A stretch of DNA of 64,000 nt from Profundibacter sp033851955. Its GTDB lineage: Bacteria > Pseudomonadota > Alphaproteobacteria > Rhodobacterales > Rhodobacteraceae. Within the stretch, counting starts at the first letter, position 1. Every line of letters begins with the position of its first letter. Position numbers and translations under genes: made by a program. This document shows, piece by piece, positions 35,706-44,012 of the stretch. The notes under the pieces were generated by a model. It was not told the DNA's origin and ran no database searches. It was given only the letters and a program-made list of their open reading frames with translations. The stretch is from assembly GCA_033851955.1 (NCBI GenBank), contig JAWSVK010000007.1:86561-150560 (forward strand). The letters are read 5' to 3'.

Positions 35706-38195
35706 ATGAAAACGCATGTCAAAGCACTGGTTGTCGGGGGCGGCGCTGTCGGCACTTCAATCGCATATCACCTTGCCAAGGCGGGCTGGGACGATGTGGT
35801 CTTGTTGGAGCGCGACGAATTGACGTCAGGCTCCACTTGGCACGCGGCCGGATTGTTGCCGCTGTTCAACATGTCGTTCGCGACCACACATATCCATAAA
35901 TATTCGGTCGAGTTCTATAAATCGCTTGAAGCGGAAACAGGCCTGAACGCTGGCTTCGCCGTGGTGGGAAATCTGCGGATGGCGCAGACGGATGCGCGGA
36001 TGGACGAGTATATGCTCTATGCCTCGACCGCTGAAACTTGCGATGTGCCGTTCGAGTGGTTGACGCCCGAGCAGATTAAGGAACGCTGGCCCTTGATCCG
36101 CACTGAGGATCTGAAGGGCGCGTTGTACCACGCCACTGACGGCTACATTAACCCCGCCGATATGACGATGGCGATGGCCAAAGGCGCGCGCCAACGCGGC
36201 GTTGAGATCGTGCGCAAGATGCAGGTCGATGCCTATCACTGGAATGGTGAGGCTTGGGAAGTGACCTGCACCAAGATGGTGGAAAAAGGTGGCAACTTGG
36301 TGCCCTCAGACGAGCAGATCATCGTGACAGCCGAACATGTGGTGACAGCGACGGGCAATCACGCGCAACGCACCGCAAAACTGTTGGGTATCAAAATGCC
36401 GGCGATCCCAGTTGAGCACCAGTTCATCGTGATGGAGCAAGACCCCGCGCTGGTAGAGTTTCGCAAAGATCATGCGGAGCATCCGGTCATTCGAGACGCA
36501 GATGCGCAGTCTTATGTACGCGAAGAACGCGGCGGCTGGATATTGGGCATCTATGAAAAAGACGCGCCAGCGCGGTTTGAACATGGGGTGCCGGATGCGT
36601 TTCGCGCCGATCTGTTCCCATTGGCCCTGGACCGGATTGAAGAGCAATATCTGGCGATGATCCACCGGATACCGTCCTGCGAAGAATCCGGTTTGAAAGA
36701 TGATTTCAACGGCCCGATTTGTTACACGCCCGATGGCAATCCGTTGGTTGGTCCTGCTCCGGGTTTACGCAATATGTGGCTTGCCGAAGGGTTCTCATTC
36801 GGAATCACGGCGGCGGGTGGTACAGGATATTATCTGGCCCAAATGATGGTCGAGGGCGAGGCCGAGATCGATATGGCATCGCTTGATCCGAAGCGGTTCG
36901 GCAGTTGGATGACCACTGAATATGGCGCGCGCAAAAATGAAGAATGCTATGACCATGTTTACACATTGCACCACCCAGATGAGGAGCGCCCCGAGTGCCG
37001 CCCCTTGCGCACCGCACCGTCCTACGAGCGGATGAAATCAGCGGGGGCGCAGTTTGGTTGTGTGAACGGTTGGGAGCGCCCGAACTATTTCGCGCCAGCA
37101 GGATTTAGCGACCATGATGCCCGTTCGTTCAAGCGCGGCGGTTGGTGGGAATATGCAGTGGAAGAGGCCAAGGCCATCCGCGAAGGTGTTGGCATGATCG
37201 ACGCCACAGCCTTTACCAAACACCGTGTCAAAGGGCCGGGTGCAACCGCATTCTTGGACTGGTTCACCTGTAACAAACTGCCCCGCATTGGCCGTATTAA
37301 CCTGACTTATGCGCTGACGACGCACGGCACCACCCGCACTGAATATACCATCGTGCGCGAAGGCGAGGATGCTTATTACCTCGTGTCCTCTGGCGCCTTG
37401 ACCGATTATGACGGTGATTTTCTGCGCAAAGCTGCCGCCGACAAAGCTGGTGAATTTGGTTATATCGAGGTGCAGAACGTCACAACGCAATATGGCGTGT
37501 TTGCCATCGCAGGGCCAAAGTCTCGCGACGTTTTGAAAAAGATCATCATTGACGCAGATCCGGCAACGGCGCTGACCAATAAACGGTTCCCGTGGCTGTC
37601 GGCGCAACAAATTGAACTCGGTATGTGTCCGGTCAATGCGATCCGCGTGGCCTATACCGGTGAGTTGGGTTGGGAGCTGCATCACCCGATCGAAATGCAA
37701 AACTACCTGTTTGATTTGATCATGGAAGCGGGTGCAGAGCACGGGCTGAAACTGGTTGGGGCGCGGGCGCAAAACTGGTTGCGCCAAGAAAAATCCTATC
37801 GTGCATTCGGAACCGAACTTGGCCGCGACGCGACCCCACTTGAGGCCGACTTACCACGCTTTGTGAATATGGACAAAGACTATCAGGGCAAGGCGGCGAT
37901 GCTGGACATCGGCGTTCGCTATAAATGTGTGACGCTGTTGATTGACGGGCCTGAAGGGGCTGATCCATGGGGACGGGAAGCCCTTTATGATGGCGACAAA
38001 CGAGTTGGGCGACTGACGTCAGGTGGCTATTCGGTGGCGTTTGAAAAATCCATCGGCATGGGGTATGTACCACCCGAATTGGCCGAAGTCGGTACCAAAC
38101 TAAAGGTTCGGATGTTCCGCGAGTTGTGGGACGCTATGGTTGTTGAAGACAGTCCGTACGATCCGAAAAACGCCACTATTCGGGTTGATGGCTGA
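35706..38195 (+). CDS. GcvT-family FAD-dependent dehydrogenase (dimethylglycine/sarcosine dehydrogenase type)
   Basis: An 829-residue fusion. The N-terminal DAO-type FAD domain has VVGGGAVGTSIAYHLAKAG (9-27) and the STWHAAGLLP segment that may carry the covalent flavin. A short FAO_M linker (about 375-430) follows, then the aminomethyltransferase (GcvT) domain (about 440-720, VKGPGATAFLDWFTCNKL) and its barrel (RLTSGGYSVAFEKSIGMGYV). These enzymes demethylate N-methyl amines such as dimethylglycine or sarcosine, passing the C1 unit to tetrahydrofolate, consistent with marine glycine-betaine catabolism. The ATG at 35706 has GGGAG eight bases upstream. The exact substrate is open. Confidence 0.92.
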   Translation: MKTHVKALVVGGGAVGTSIAYHLAKAGWDDVVLLERDELTSGSTWHAAGLLPLFNMSFATTHIHKYSVEFYKSLEAETGLNAGFAVVGNLRMAQTDARMDEYMLYASTAETCDVPFEWLTPEQIKERWPLIRTEDLKGALYHATDGYINPADMTMAMAKGARQRGVEIVRKMQVDAYHWNGEAWEVTCTKMVEKGGNLVPSDEQIIVTAEHVVTATGNHAQRTAKLLGIKMPAIPVEHQFIVMEQDPALVEFRKDHAEHPVIRDADAQSYVREERGGWILGIYEKDAPARFEHGVPDAFRADLFPLALDRIEEQYLAMIHRIPSCEESGLKDDFNGPICYTPDGNPLVGPAPGLRNMWLAEGFSFGITAAGGTGYYLAQMMVEGEAEIDMASLDPKRFGSWMTTEYGARKNEECYDHVYTLHHPDEERPECRPLRTAPSYERMKSAGAQFGCVNGWERPNYFAPAGFSDHDARSFKRGGWWEYAVEEAKAIREGVGMIDATAFTKHRVKGPGATAFLDWFTCNKLPRIGRINLTYALTTHGTTRTEYTIVREGEDAYYLVSSGALTDYDGDFLRKAAADKAGEFGYIEVQNVTTQYGVFAIAGPKSRDVLKKIIIDADPATALTNKRFPWLSAQQIELGMCPVNAIRVAYTGELGWELHHPIEMQNYLFDLIMEAGAEHGLKLVGARAQNWLRQEKSYRAFGTELGRDATPLEADLPRFVNMDKDYQGKAAMLDIGVRYKCVTLLIDGPEGADPWGREALYDGDKRVGRLTSGGYSVAFEKSIGMGYVPPELAEVGTKLKVRMFRELWDAMVVEDSPYDPKNATIRVDG

Positions 38196-38206
38196 TAGAG
38201 GTTCAA

Positions 38207-38240
38207 CGCCAGCGGCGCGGATACTTATGGAACAAAAATG
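38207..38240 (+). repeat. Intergenic hairpin-plus-tail repeat, copy 2 (before purine nucleoside phosphorylase)
   Basis: CGCC-AGC-GGCG (38207-38217) is a perfect hairpin, followed by CGGATACTTATGGAACAAAA and ATG, the start codon of the next gene. The tail differs at two positions from the copy at 9014 (GGATA-T/C-TTA-A/T-GGAACAAAAATG), while the stem sequences differ but pair. A conserved tail with a covarying stem argues for a functional RNA or DNA element. Confidence 0.65.
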
Positions 38241-39056
38241 GGGGCGAATGTGGATATTGAACGGTCACTGGAGGTCATTCGGGCGCGGTTGGGTGACGCT
38301 GGGGTCGAGATTGGGTTCATTCTGGGGTCGGGTTTGGGGCATCTGGCGGATGCCGTTCAAGGCGAGACGTTCGCTTATTCCGACCTGTTTGGATTTCCGC
38401 AAGGCGGTGTGTCAGGTCACAACCCCAAGCTGGTGATTGGCGATTTGGAAGGTGTGCGGGTTGCGGTGTTTGGGGGGCGCGCGCATTACTATGAGGATGG
38501 CGTCGCCGATGCGATGCGGGTGCCGTTGGAGGTCTTGGCGGGATTGGGCGCAAAGCAGCTATTTGTGACCAACGCCGCCGGCTCGTTTCGCAGTGACATT
38601 CCGCCGGGTGATTTGATGTTGATTGCTGATCACATCAATTTCTCCGGTCGTAGCCCGCTGATTGGCGAAGCGACGGACAAGCGGTTTGTTAATCTGGTCG
38701 ATGCTTATGACCCTGACATGCGAGCGCAGTTGATCAAAGTTGCGCAAGAAGTGGGGGGTGATCTGAAATCAGGTGTTTACGCATGGTATTCAGGGCCGAA
38801 TTTCGAAACCCCAGCCGAGATCCGCGCGCTGCACATACTGGGTGCAGATGCCGTTGGGATGTCGACGGTGCCCGAGGTGATTTTGGGCAGGTTCTTGGGC
38901 CTAAACTGCGTGGCGGTTTCTGTCATAACCAATATGGCGGCGGGCATGGGTGACGAGGTGATCAGCCACGAACACACCAAAGCAATGGCACCAATTGGTG
39001 CGCAAAAATTGGAAACGTTGATCCGTGGATTCCTGCGTGAAAGCAGTGACACTTAG
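38238..39056 (+). CDS. punA: Purine nucleoside phosphorylase (trimeric, PNP/PunA family)
   Basis: A 272-residue trimeric-type PNP that splits purine nucleosides with phosphate to base and ribose-1-phosphate. Visible motifs: FILGSGLGHLA with the phosphate-binding Ser, VSGHNPKLVIG, FGGRAHYYE, VTNAAGSF, the specificity region VYAWYSGPNFETPAEI and GADAVGMSTVPEV. An Asn-type base contact near VITNMAAGM supports inosine/guanosine use. The start codon is supplied by the intergenic repeat. The purine importer and xanthine dehydrogenase operon 2 kb away makes a salvage-to-oxidation route plausible. Confidence 0.93.
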   Translation: MGANVDIERSLEVIRARLGDAGVEIGFILGSGLGHLADAVQGETFAYSDLFGFPQGGVSGHNPKLVIGDLEGVRVAVFGGRAHYYEDGVADAMRVPLEVLAGLGAKQLFVTNAAGSFRSDIPPGDLMLIADHINFSGRSPLIGEATDKRFVNLVDAYDPDMRAQLIKVAQEVGGDLKSGVYAWYSGPNFETPAEIRALHILGADAVGMSTVPEVILGRFLGLNCVAVSVITNMAAGMGDEVISHEHTKAMAPIGAQKLETLIRGFLRESSDT

Positions 39057-39108
39057 CGTCGCGCCACAAACTGTGCTGATGAAATTTGACAGCAAGTCCA
39101 TTTCCTAG

Positions 39109-40191
39109 TTAATCAAAGCGCATCGGGCTAAGAGCGGCCACAGTTTTGGCATCCATTTCAGGCCTACGGCCAAGCAGCAAATCAGCTGTCAATCGGCTGG
39201 CAGCGGGGGCGGTTTGAAAACCGTAACCGCCCTGGCCTGCGAGCCAAAAGAATGAAGGATCAGACGTGTCGCTGCCGATGACCAAAGCACGGTCTGGCGC
39301 AAATGTACGCAGACCGGCCCAAGAGGTTTCCAGCCGCGTAACGGGCTCGGTCACCATTTCCTCATAGCGCGCCAGACCTTCGGCCAGCACCATGTCATCC
39401 GCCCATGCATCCTGTGGCTCAACGGGGTCTTCTTCCGAAGGTGATATGATCCATTTTCCTGCATCTGGTTTGGCGTACCACCGTTCATTGTTCTCAATGA
39501 TAAATGGCCAAGTGCTGACGTTATGCCCGCCAGGAGCGGGGATACGTGCCATCGAGCGGCGAAAGGGTTGAAAACCTAGCGGGCTGAGACCTGCCAGCGT
39601 GGCGATTTGGTCAACCCATGCGCCAGCGGCATTGATCAGCGTTGGGGCGCTGTAGGTTTGCCCGTCTGCGACGACGACTTGCCAAACCCCGTCAGATTTG
39701 GTGATCTCGCTCGCCCGGCTTTTGGTTTGGATATTGACGCCAGCGCGGCGGGCGTCTGCTGTGTAGTTTTGCAGTAAACGGTCAGCATCCAGATCAAATA
39801 CATCTTGGCGATAGGCGGCAAAGGCGCAGGTTTCTTGGTTCAGGATGGGAATATGTTTTAGGGCTTCATCGACGCTGATTTCATGCAAGCCAAGAGCGTC
39901 GCGTTGGCTGGTAAAGCCATCAAATTGGTCAGCCCGCGACACCAGCATCATGCCACGATTGGACAATACGCCACCACCAGCGGTCTTAAGATGATCAACA
40001 CTGGCGCAGTTTAGCGCGCGCACCACGTCGTTGCCGTAGTCCTGCAAAAACATCGCAGCGGAGCGCCCCGAAGCGTGGAAACCAAGTGCGTCTTCTGTTT
40101 CGAGTAAGGTGACGTTGGCCTGCGATGCCAACGTCGCGGCGGCCGAAAGGCCCGCAATGCCACCGCCGATGATGAGGATATCAGATTTCAT
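39109..40191 (-). CDS. FAD-dependent oxidoreductase (DadA/glycine-oxidase-like)
   Basis: A 360-residue DAO-fold flavoenzyme: ILIIGGGIAGLSAAATLA (5-22) binds FAD, GFHASGRSAAMFLQDYG follows, then a substrate domain, and near the end FFWLAGQGGYGFQTAPAASRL. The family oxidises D-amino acids, glycine or N-methyl amino acids; the substrate cannot be read. Its start overlaps the stop of the aldo/keto reductase gene by four bases, so they share a transcript. The 52 bases between it and the convergent punA hold no strong terminator. Confidence 0.87.
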   Translation of the reverse strand: MKSDILIIGGGIAGLSAAATLASQANVTLLETEDALGFHASGRSAAMFLQDYGNDVVRALNCASVDHLKTAGGGVLSNRGMMLVSRADQFDGFTSQRDALGLHEISVDEALKHIPILNQETCAFAAYRQDVFDLDADRLLQNYTADARRAGVNIQTKSRASEITKSDGVWQVVVADGQTYSAPTLINAAGAWVDQIATLAGLSPLGFQPFRRSMARIPAPGGHNVSTWPFIIENNERWYAKPDAGKWIISPSEEDPVEPQDAWADDMVLAEGLARYEEMVTEPVTRLETSWAGLRTFAPDRALVIGSDTSDPSFFWLAGQGGYGFQTAPAASRLTADLLLGRRPEMDAKTVAALSPMRFD

Positions 40192-41123
40192 AGGTCGTCG
40201 AGTCTGTCTGTTGCTGGAGGTGGGGTTGGGGAAAGGGCTGTTAGTTCGGCATAAAGCTCTGTTGACATTTGGTAGGTAAGCGCGTCCAGCGACGGTTGTA
40301 ATTGTGCGACTGTGCGGGCGCTGATAATTGGGCTGCTGACGGCAGGATTAATCGCTGCCCATGCCACGGCCAACGTCGCTGGGTTGACGTTTTCACGTTT
40401 GGCGATTGTGCTAAGATCTGTGGCGGTTTGGTGCATCCATTCCGGACCATATCGGGTGGCGTACATCTTGTTGCTGGTGATGCGGCCTGCTTTGCCGTCG
40501 ACATATTTACCCGTCAATAGCCCGCCGCCAAGTGGGGAATAAGGAGCAACGTTGAGGTCCTCGGAGGCCGCCATTGGCAAGATCTCGACTTCGACCTGTC
40601 GTTTGACAAGATTGTACATAGGTTGCAGGATGTTGATGCGGGTGCTGAATTTTTCGGCCGCCGCTTGGGCTTTCATCACCTGCCAAGCTGAGAAGTTGGA
40701 CACGCCGATCACACCGATTTTTCCTGCCTGCTGCAGGGTGGCGAGGGCCTCAAATGTGACGTTCAGCGGCGTATCGCTGTCCCAACGGTGCAGGTAAAAA
40801 ACATCAATGAAATCCATGTCCAACCTGCTGCGGCTGGCATCGAACGAACGGTTGATATTATCAGCGGTGTGCGGCGCGGAAAAATCACATTTGGTTGCGA
40901 TGATCAGGGTGTCACGCTCGGCTTTGGCAAAATGGCCGAGCAGGGTTTCCGAGGCCCCGTCAGTATAGGCAAAAGCTGTATCAAAGAAGGTGATACCCGC
41001 TGCGCGTGCGGCCTCAAACATCGCTTGGCTTTGAAGTTCATCGGCGCCTTCACCAAACTGCATGGTGCCAAAGCAAAAGGAAGAAGACGGGGTGCCATTT
41101 GGGCTGATCAATGAGTTTTTCAT
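40188..41123 (-). CDS. Aldo/keto reductase
   Basis: A 311-residue (beta/alpha)8 NADPH-dependent reductase. The catalytic tetrad is visible: Asp48 (FFDTA), Tyr53 (AFAYTDG), Lys78 (IATKCD) and His112 (YLHRWD), with GVSNFSAWQV and YSPLGGGLLTGKY further on. The ATG at 41123 is chosen with AAGGTGA upstream; the frame is open far upstream, but that stretch covers a terminator and is not AKR-like. It lies downstream of the purine operon but beyond that operon's terminator, so it probably starts a separate two-gene transcript. Confidence 0.92.
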   Translation of the reverse strand: MKNSLISPNGTPSSSFCFGTMQFGEGADELQSQAMFEAARAAGITFFDTAFAYTDGASETLLGHFAKAERDTLIIATKCDFSAPHTADNINRSFDASRSRLDMDFIDVFYLHRWDSDTPLNVTFEALATLQQAGKIGVIGVSNFSAWQVMKAQAAAEKFSTRINILQPMYNLVKRQVEVEILPMAASEDLNVAPYSPLGGGLLTGKYVDGKAGRITSNKMYATRYGPEWMHQTATDLSTIAKRENVNPATLAVAWAAINPAVSSPIISARTVAQLQPSLDALTYQMSTELYAELTALSPTPPPATDRLDDL

Positions 41124-41148
41124 TGGTTCACCTTGGCACGTGTCAACC

Positions 41149-41178
41149 AAAAGGAAAAGGCCCAGCCGAAGCTGGACC
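41149..41178 (-). terminator. Intrinsic terminator of the xdh/BMP purine operon
   Basis: On the minus strand GGTCCAGC (41178-41171), loop TTCG and GCTGGGCC (41166-41159) form an eight-pair stem with one G-U pair, followed by TTTTCCTTTT. The UUCG tetraloop and U-rich tail make this the clearest terminator in the window. A second perfect hairpin (CCCTGCC/GGCAGGG, 41192-41210) lies between it and the end of the binding-protein gene. Confidence 0.8.
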
Positions 41179-41233
41179 TTTGCATTTTTTCCCCTGCCAC
41201 AAGGGCAGGGCGATGGGCGCTTTTTCCAAACGT

Positions 41234-42307
41234 TTAGTTCGGAATTTCGCCCTCGATGCCTTCGACGTAGAAACCAAGGCCAGCCAATGTGCCGTCGTCG
41301 GCTGTTTCGCCTTCTGCCAGCCAAACCGAACCGTCTTGCTTGTTCAGCGGGCCAGTGAACGGGTGATACGTTCCAGCTGAAATGCTGTCGGCAATCGCTT
41401 GCGCTTCAGCGGCGACATCTGCGGGCACTTTGTCCGAAAATGCGCCGATTTCAACCATGCCAGGCGCAATACCGTCCCAAGTGTCAGTGCTTTCCCACGT
41501 GCCGTCGATCACAGCGCCAACGCGTGCCACATAGTAGGGTGCCCAGTTGTCGATGATGGACGAAAGCCGCGCGTTCGGGCCGAATTGGATCATGTCGGAT
41601 GCCTGACCAAAGGCAAGAATGCCCTTTTCTTCGGCGATTGTCATAGCGGCTGGAGAATCCGTGTGCTGCATGATCATATCGACGCCCTGTTCGATCAGCG
41701 CCGTTGCGGCGTCGGCTTCTTTGGCTGGATCGAACCACGTGTAGACCCAGACGATTTTGAACTCGACATCGGGGTTAACTTTTTTGGCGTGGATATAGGC
41801 CGAGTTGATGCCACGGATCACTTCGGGGATTGGGAAGGACGCGATATAGCCAACCTTGTTGGTTTTGGTCATGCGGCCAGCAATGGTGCCAATGACGGCG
41901 CGGCCTTCATAGAAACGGGCCGAATATGTGGATACGTTTTTGTCGCGCTTATAACCTGTGGCGTGCTCAAATTTCACATCTGGAAATTTAGCTGCGACCG
42001 CAAGGGTCGGGTCCATATAGCCAAAGGATGTTGTGAAGATCAGATCGTGGCCTGACAGGGCCATTTGTGTCAACACGCGCTCAGCGTCAGCGCCCTCTGG
42101 GACGGATTCAACAAAGGTGGTTTCGACCTTGTCGCCGTAGGCCTCTTCAACAGCCAAACGGCCTTGGTTATGCTCGTAGGACCAGCCAAAATCGCCGATT
42201 GGGCCAACGTAGACAAAGCCTACTTTGGTGGTGTCAGCCGCAATGGCTGTCGTGGTTAGACCAAGTGCCAGTGCGGCCCCCGTCAGAATTGTTTTGATAG
42301 ATGTCAT
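41234..42307 (-). CDS. BMP-family ABC transporter substrate-binding protein, probably purine nucleoside/base binding
   Basis: A 357-residue PnrA/BMP-type periplasmic protein: signal peptide cleaved near TTAIA-AD (residues 20-25), VGFVYVGPIGDFGWSYEHNQG near 28, ATGYKRDKNVSTYSARFYEGRAVIG, and VDMIMQHTDSPAAM. The HNQG/W arrangement and the operon with xanthine dehydrogenase point to a purine ligand, as for known BMP binders of nucleosides. It is the last gene of the eight-gene operon; its ATG follows the K+ channel stop with one base between. A terminator lies about 55 bases downstream. Confidence 0.92.
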   Translation of the reverse strand: MTSIKTILTGAALALGLTTTAIAADTTKVGFVYVGPIGDFGWSYEHNQGRLAVEEAYGDKVETTFVESVPEGADAERVLTQMALSGHDLIFTTSFGYMDPTLAVAAKFPDVKFEHATGYKRDKNVSTYSARFYEGRAVIGTIAGRMTKTNKVGYIASFPIPEVIRGINSAYIHAKKVNPDVEFKIVWVYTWFDPAKEADAATALIEQGVDMIMQHTDSPAAMTIAEEKGILAFGQASDMIQFGPNARLSSIIDNWAPYYVARVGAVIDGTWESTDTWDGIAPGMVEIGAFSDKVPADVAAEAQAIADSISAGTYHPFTGPLNKQDGSVWLAEGETADDGTLAGLGFYVEGIEGEIPN

Positions 42308-42308
42308 T

Positions 42309-43067
42309 TTAGTCTCCCTGGTTTGTATCTTTCGCAGAATCGGTATGTGTCTTCTTTAAAGGTTTTGGCGCGGGTTGTGTTTCTAAAAGTGCAGCGGTGA
42401 CAATTGCTGCAGGCACGGCCACCACGCCAAGGCCGATGAATAGAACAAAAGTGGTGAATATGCGCCCGCCGGTGGTGATGGGCACGAGGTCGCCGTACCC
42501 TACAGTGGTAAATGAGGCCACGGCCCACCATAGGCTGATCGGAATTGATGAGAAGGCTTCAGGCTGTGCTTCGTGCTCAAACAGATAGATGCCGACAGAA
42601 CTGACATATAGCACCAGTGAGGCGAGGATAACGAAGATGATCAACTCGCCGCGCACCTCGACAAAGGCGCGGGTCAAACGGTCAAACGCGGTGGTGGTGC
42701 GAAACAGTTTTAGCAAGCGTACCAAGCGGATCAATCGAATGGTGCGCACCACTTGCCACTGGGTTTGCAACAGGGCCAACGCGGGCAGGCAGGCGAGCAG
42801 ATCAATGATGCCCCAAAAGCTGATCGCATAGCGCAAGGGGTTTGCCGAGCAGGTCAGCCGCAAGACGTATTCCGTGACGAATACCGCAAGGATGAACACT
42901 TCGAACCAAAACAGTGCGCCGCGTAAGGATTGGGGCAGCGTTTCTATCGTCTCAAGCGCTATGGCGATCGACGACAGCAAAATCAACCCGTGCAAAAACA
43001 GTGCAACCGTCCGGCCAATTTGGCCGTGGTGCCCGTCCAATATTTCAATCACATCGCGGCGTGTCAC
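42309..43067 (-). CDS. Voltage-gated-type potassium channel subunit
   Basis: A 252-residue six-helix channel. S4 carries positive residues exactly every third position (R108, R111, R114, R117, K120, R123 in the RTIRLIRLVRLLKLFR stretch), and the selectivity filter is TTVGYGD (187-193) between two hydrophobic helices. Start GTG at 43067 with GGAA nine bases upstream; only 12 bases separate it from the upstream permease and one base from the binding-protein gene downstream, so it is embedded in the importer operon. A channel is not a normal component of BMP transporters. Cation selectivity is predicted from the filter. Confidence 0.92.
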   Translation of the reverse strand: MTRRDVIEILDGHHGQIGRTVALFLHGLILLSSIAIALETIETLPQSLRGALFWFEVFILAVFVTEYVLRLTCSANPLRYAISFWGIIDLLACLPALALLQTQWQVVRTIRLIRLVRLLKLFRTTTAFDRLTRAFVEVRGELIIFVILASLVLYVSSVGIYLFEHEAQPEAFSSIPISLWWAVASFTTVGYGDLVPITTGGRIFTTFVLFIGLGVVAVPAAIVTAALLETQPAPKPLKKTHTDSAKDTNQGD

Positions 43068-43079
43068 GTTTGCAGGTTC

Positions 43080-44012
43080 CTAATGGGTGGCATGAAATAT
43101 TCGACCCAACGCAGCTGGGGCGTTCAAAGCAGCGCGAGATTTGCTGGACGACATGATGACCAACACAAGGATGGTTATCACATAGGGCGCCATCGACAAG
43201 TATTGCACAGGGATGCTGACGCCTGCGGCTTGTAGGTTGAATTGCAACACTGTGACACCCCCAAACAGGTAAGCCCCCAGCATCACACGCCATGGTCTCC
43301 AACTGCCAAACACCACGATGGCAAGTGCGATCCAACCCGCCCCCGCCGTCATGCCCTCGGTCCACAACGGGACCCGAACAAGCGAAAGATACGCACCGCC
43401 AAGCCCGGCACAAGCCCCGCCAAACATAATGGCAAGAAATCGGATACGAACGACTTTGTAGCCCAGTGCGTGCGCGGCATCATGGTTTTCGCCCACAGCG
43501 CGTAGGATAAGCCCAACGCGGGAATATTTCAGCACGGCCCATGTGCCAGCAACCAACGCCAGCGCAAGATAAAGGATGGCGTCATGTTGAAACAGGATTG
43601 GCCCAATGACTGGTATTTCCGAAATAAAAGGCAGATCCAGCGCCGGCACCGACGGGGGTTTCGTGCCTGCATAGTCTTTGCCGATCAGGGCGGAAAGCCC
43701 GAGACCGAACAAGGTAAGGGCAAGACCTGATGCGACCTGATTGGCAAGCAACACCTGCGTCAACAAGGCAAATACGAGTGACAAAGCCGCACCGGCCAAC
43801 GCAGCGCCGATAAAGCCAAGCGTTGCGCTTTGAGTTTCGAAAGCAACAGCAAAACCGCAGACAGCGCCGACGATCATCATACCCTCGACGCCCAAGTTCA
43901 GTACGCCGGATTTCTCGCAAATCAGCTCGCCAATGGCGGCCAATAAAATGGGTGTGGCTGCGACCATAAGAGATGCAATTAAGAGGACGGGATCGATTGC
44001 AGACAGATCCAT
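43080..44012 (-). CDS. BMP-family ABC transporter permease (second)
   Basis: A 310-residue NupC/YufQ-like permease of the branched-chain-type ABC fold: LLIASLMVAATPILLAAIGE entry, the conserved EKSGVLNLGVEGMMIVGA, and GGACAGLGGAYLSLVRVPLW. The true start is the ATG at 44012, overlapping the previous stop by one base (TAATG); the frame is open far upstream but inside the preceding gene. It pairs with the 360-residue permease to form the channel. Confidence 0.92.
   Translation of the reverse strand: MDLSAIDPVLLIASLMVAATPILLAAIGELICEKSGVLNLGVEGMMIVGAVCGFAVAFETQSATLGFIGAALAGAALSLVFALLTQVLLANQVASGLALTLFGLGLSALIGKDYAGTKPPSVPALDLPFISEIPVIGPILFQHDAILYLALALVAGTWAVLKYSRVGLILRAVGENHDAAHALGYKVVRIRFLAIMFGGACAGLGGAYLSLVRVPLWTEGMTAGAGWIALAIVVFGSWRPWRVMLGAYLFGGVTVLQFNLQAAGVSIPVQYLSMAPYVITILVLVIMSSSKSRAALNAPAALGRIFHATH

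Noticed and set aside
37038..37787. 249-codon open frame opposite the GcvT-family gene
   Set aside because: Antisense shadow of a conserved gene, without start signals.
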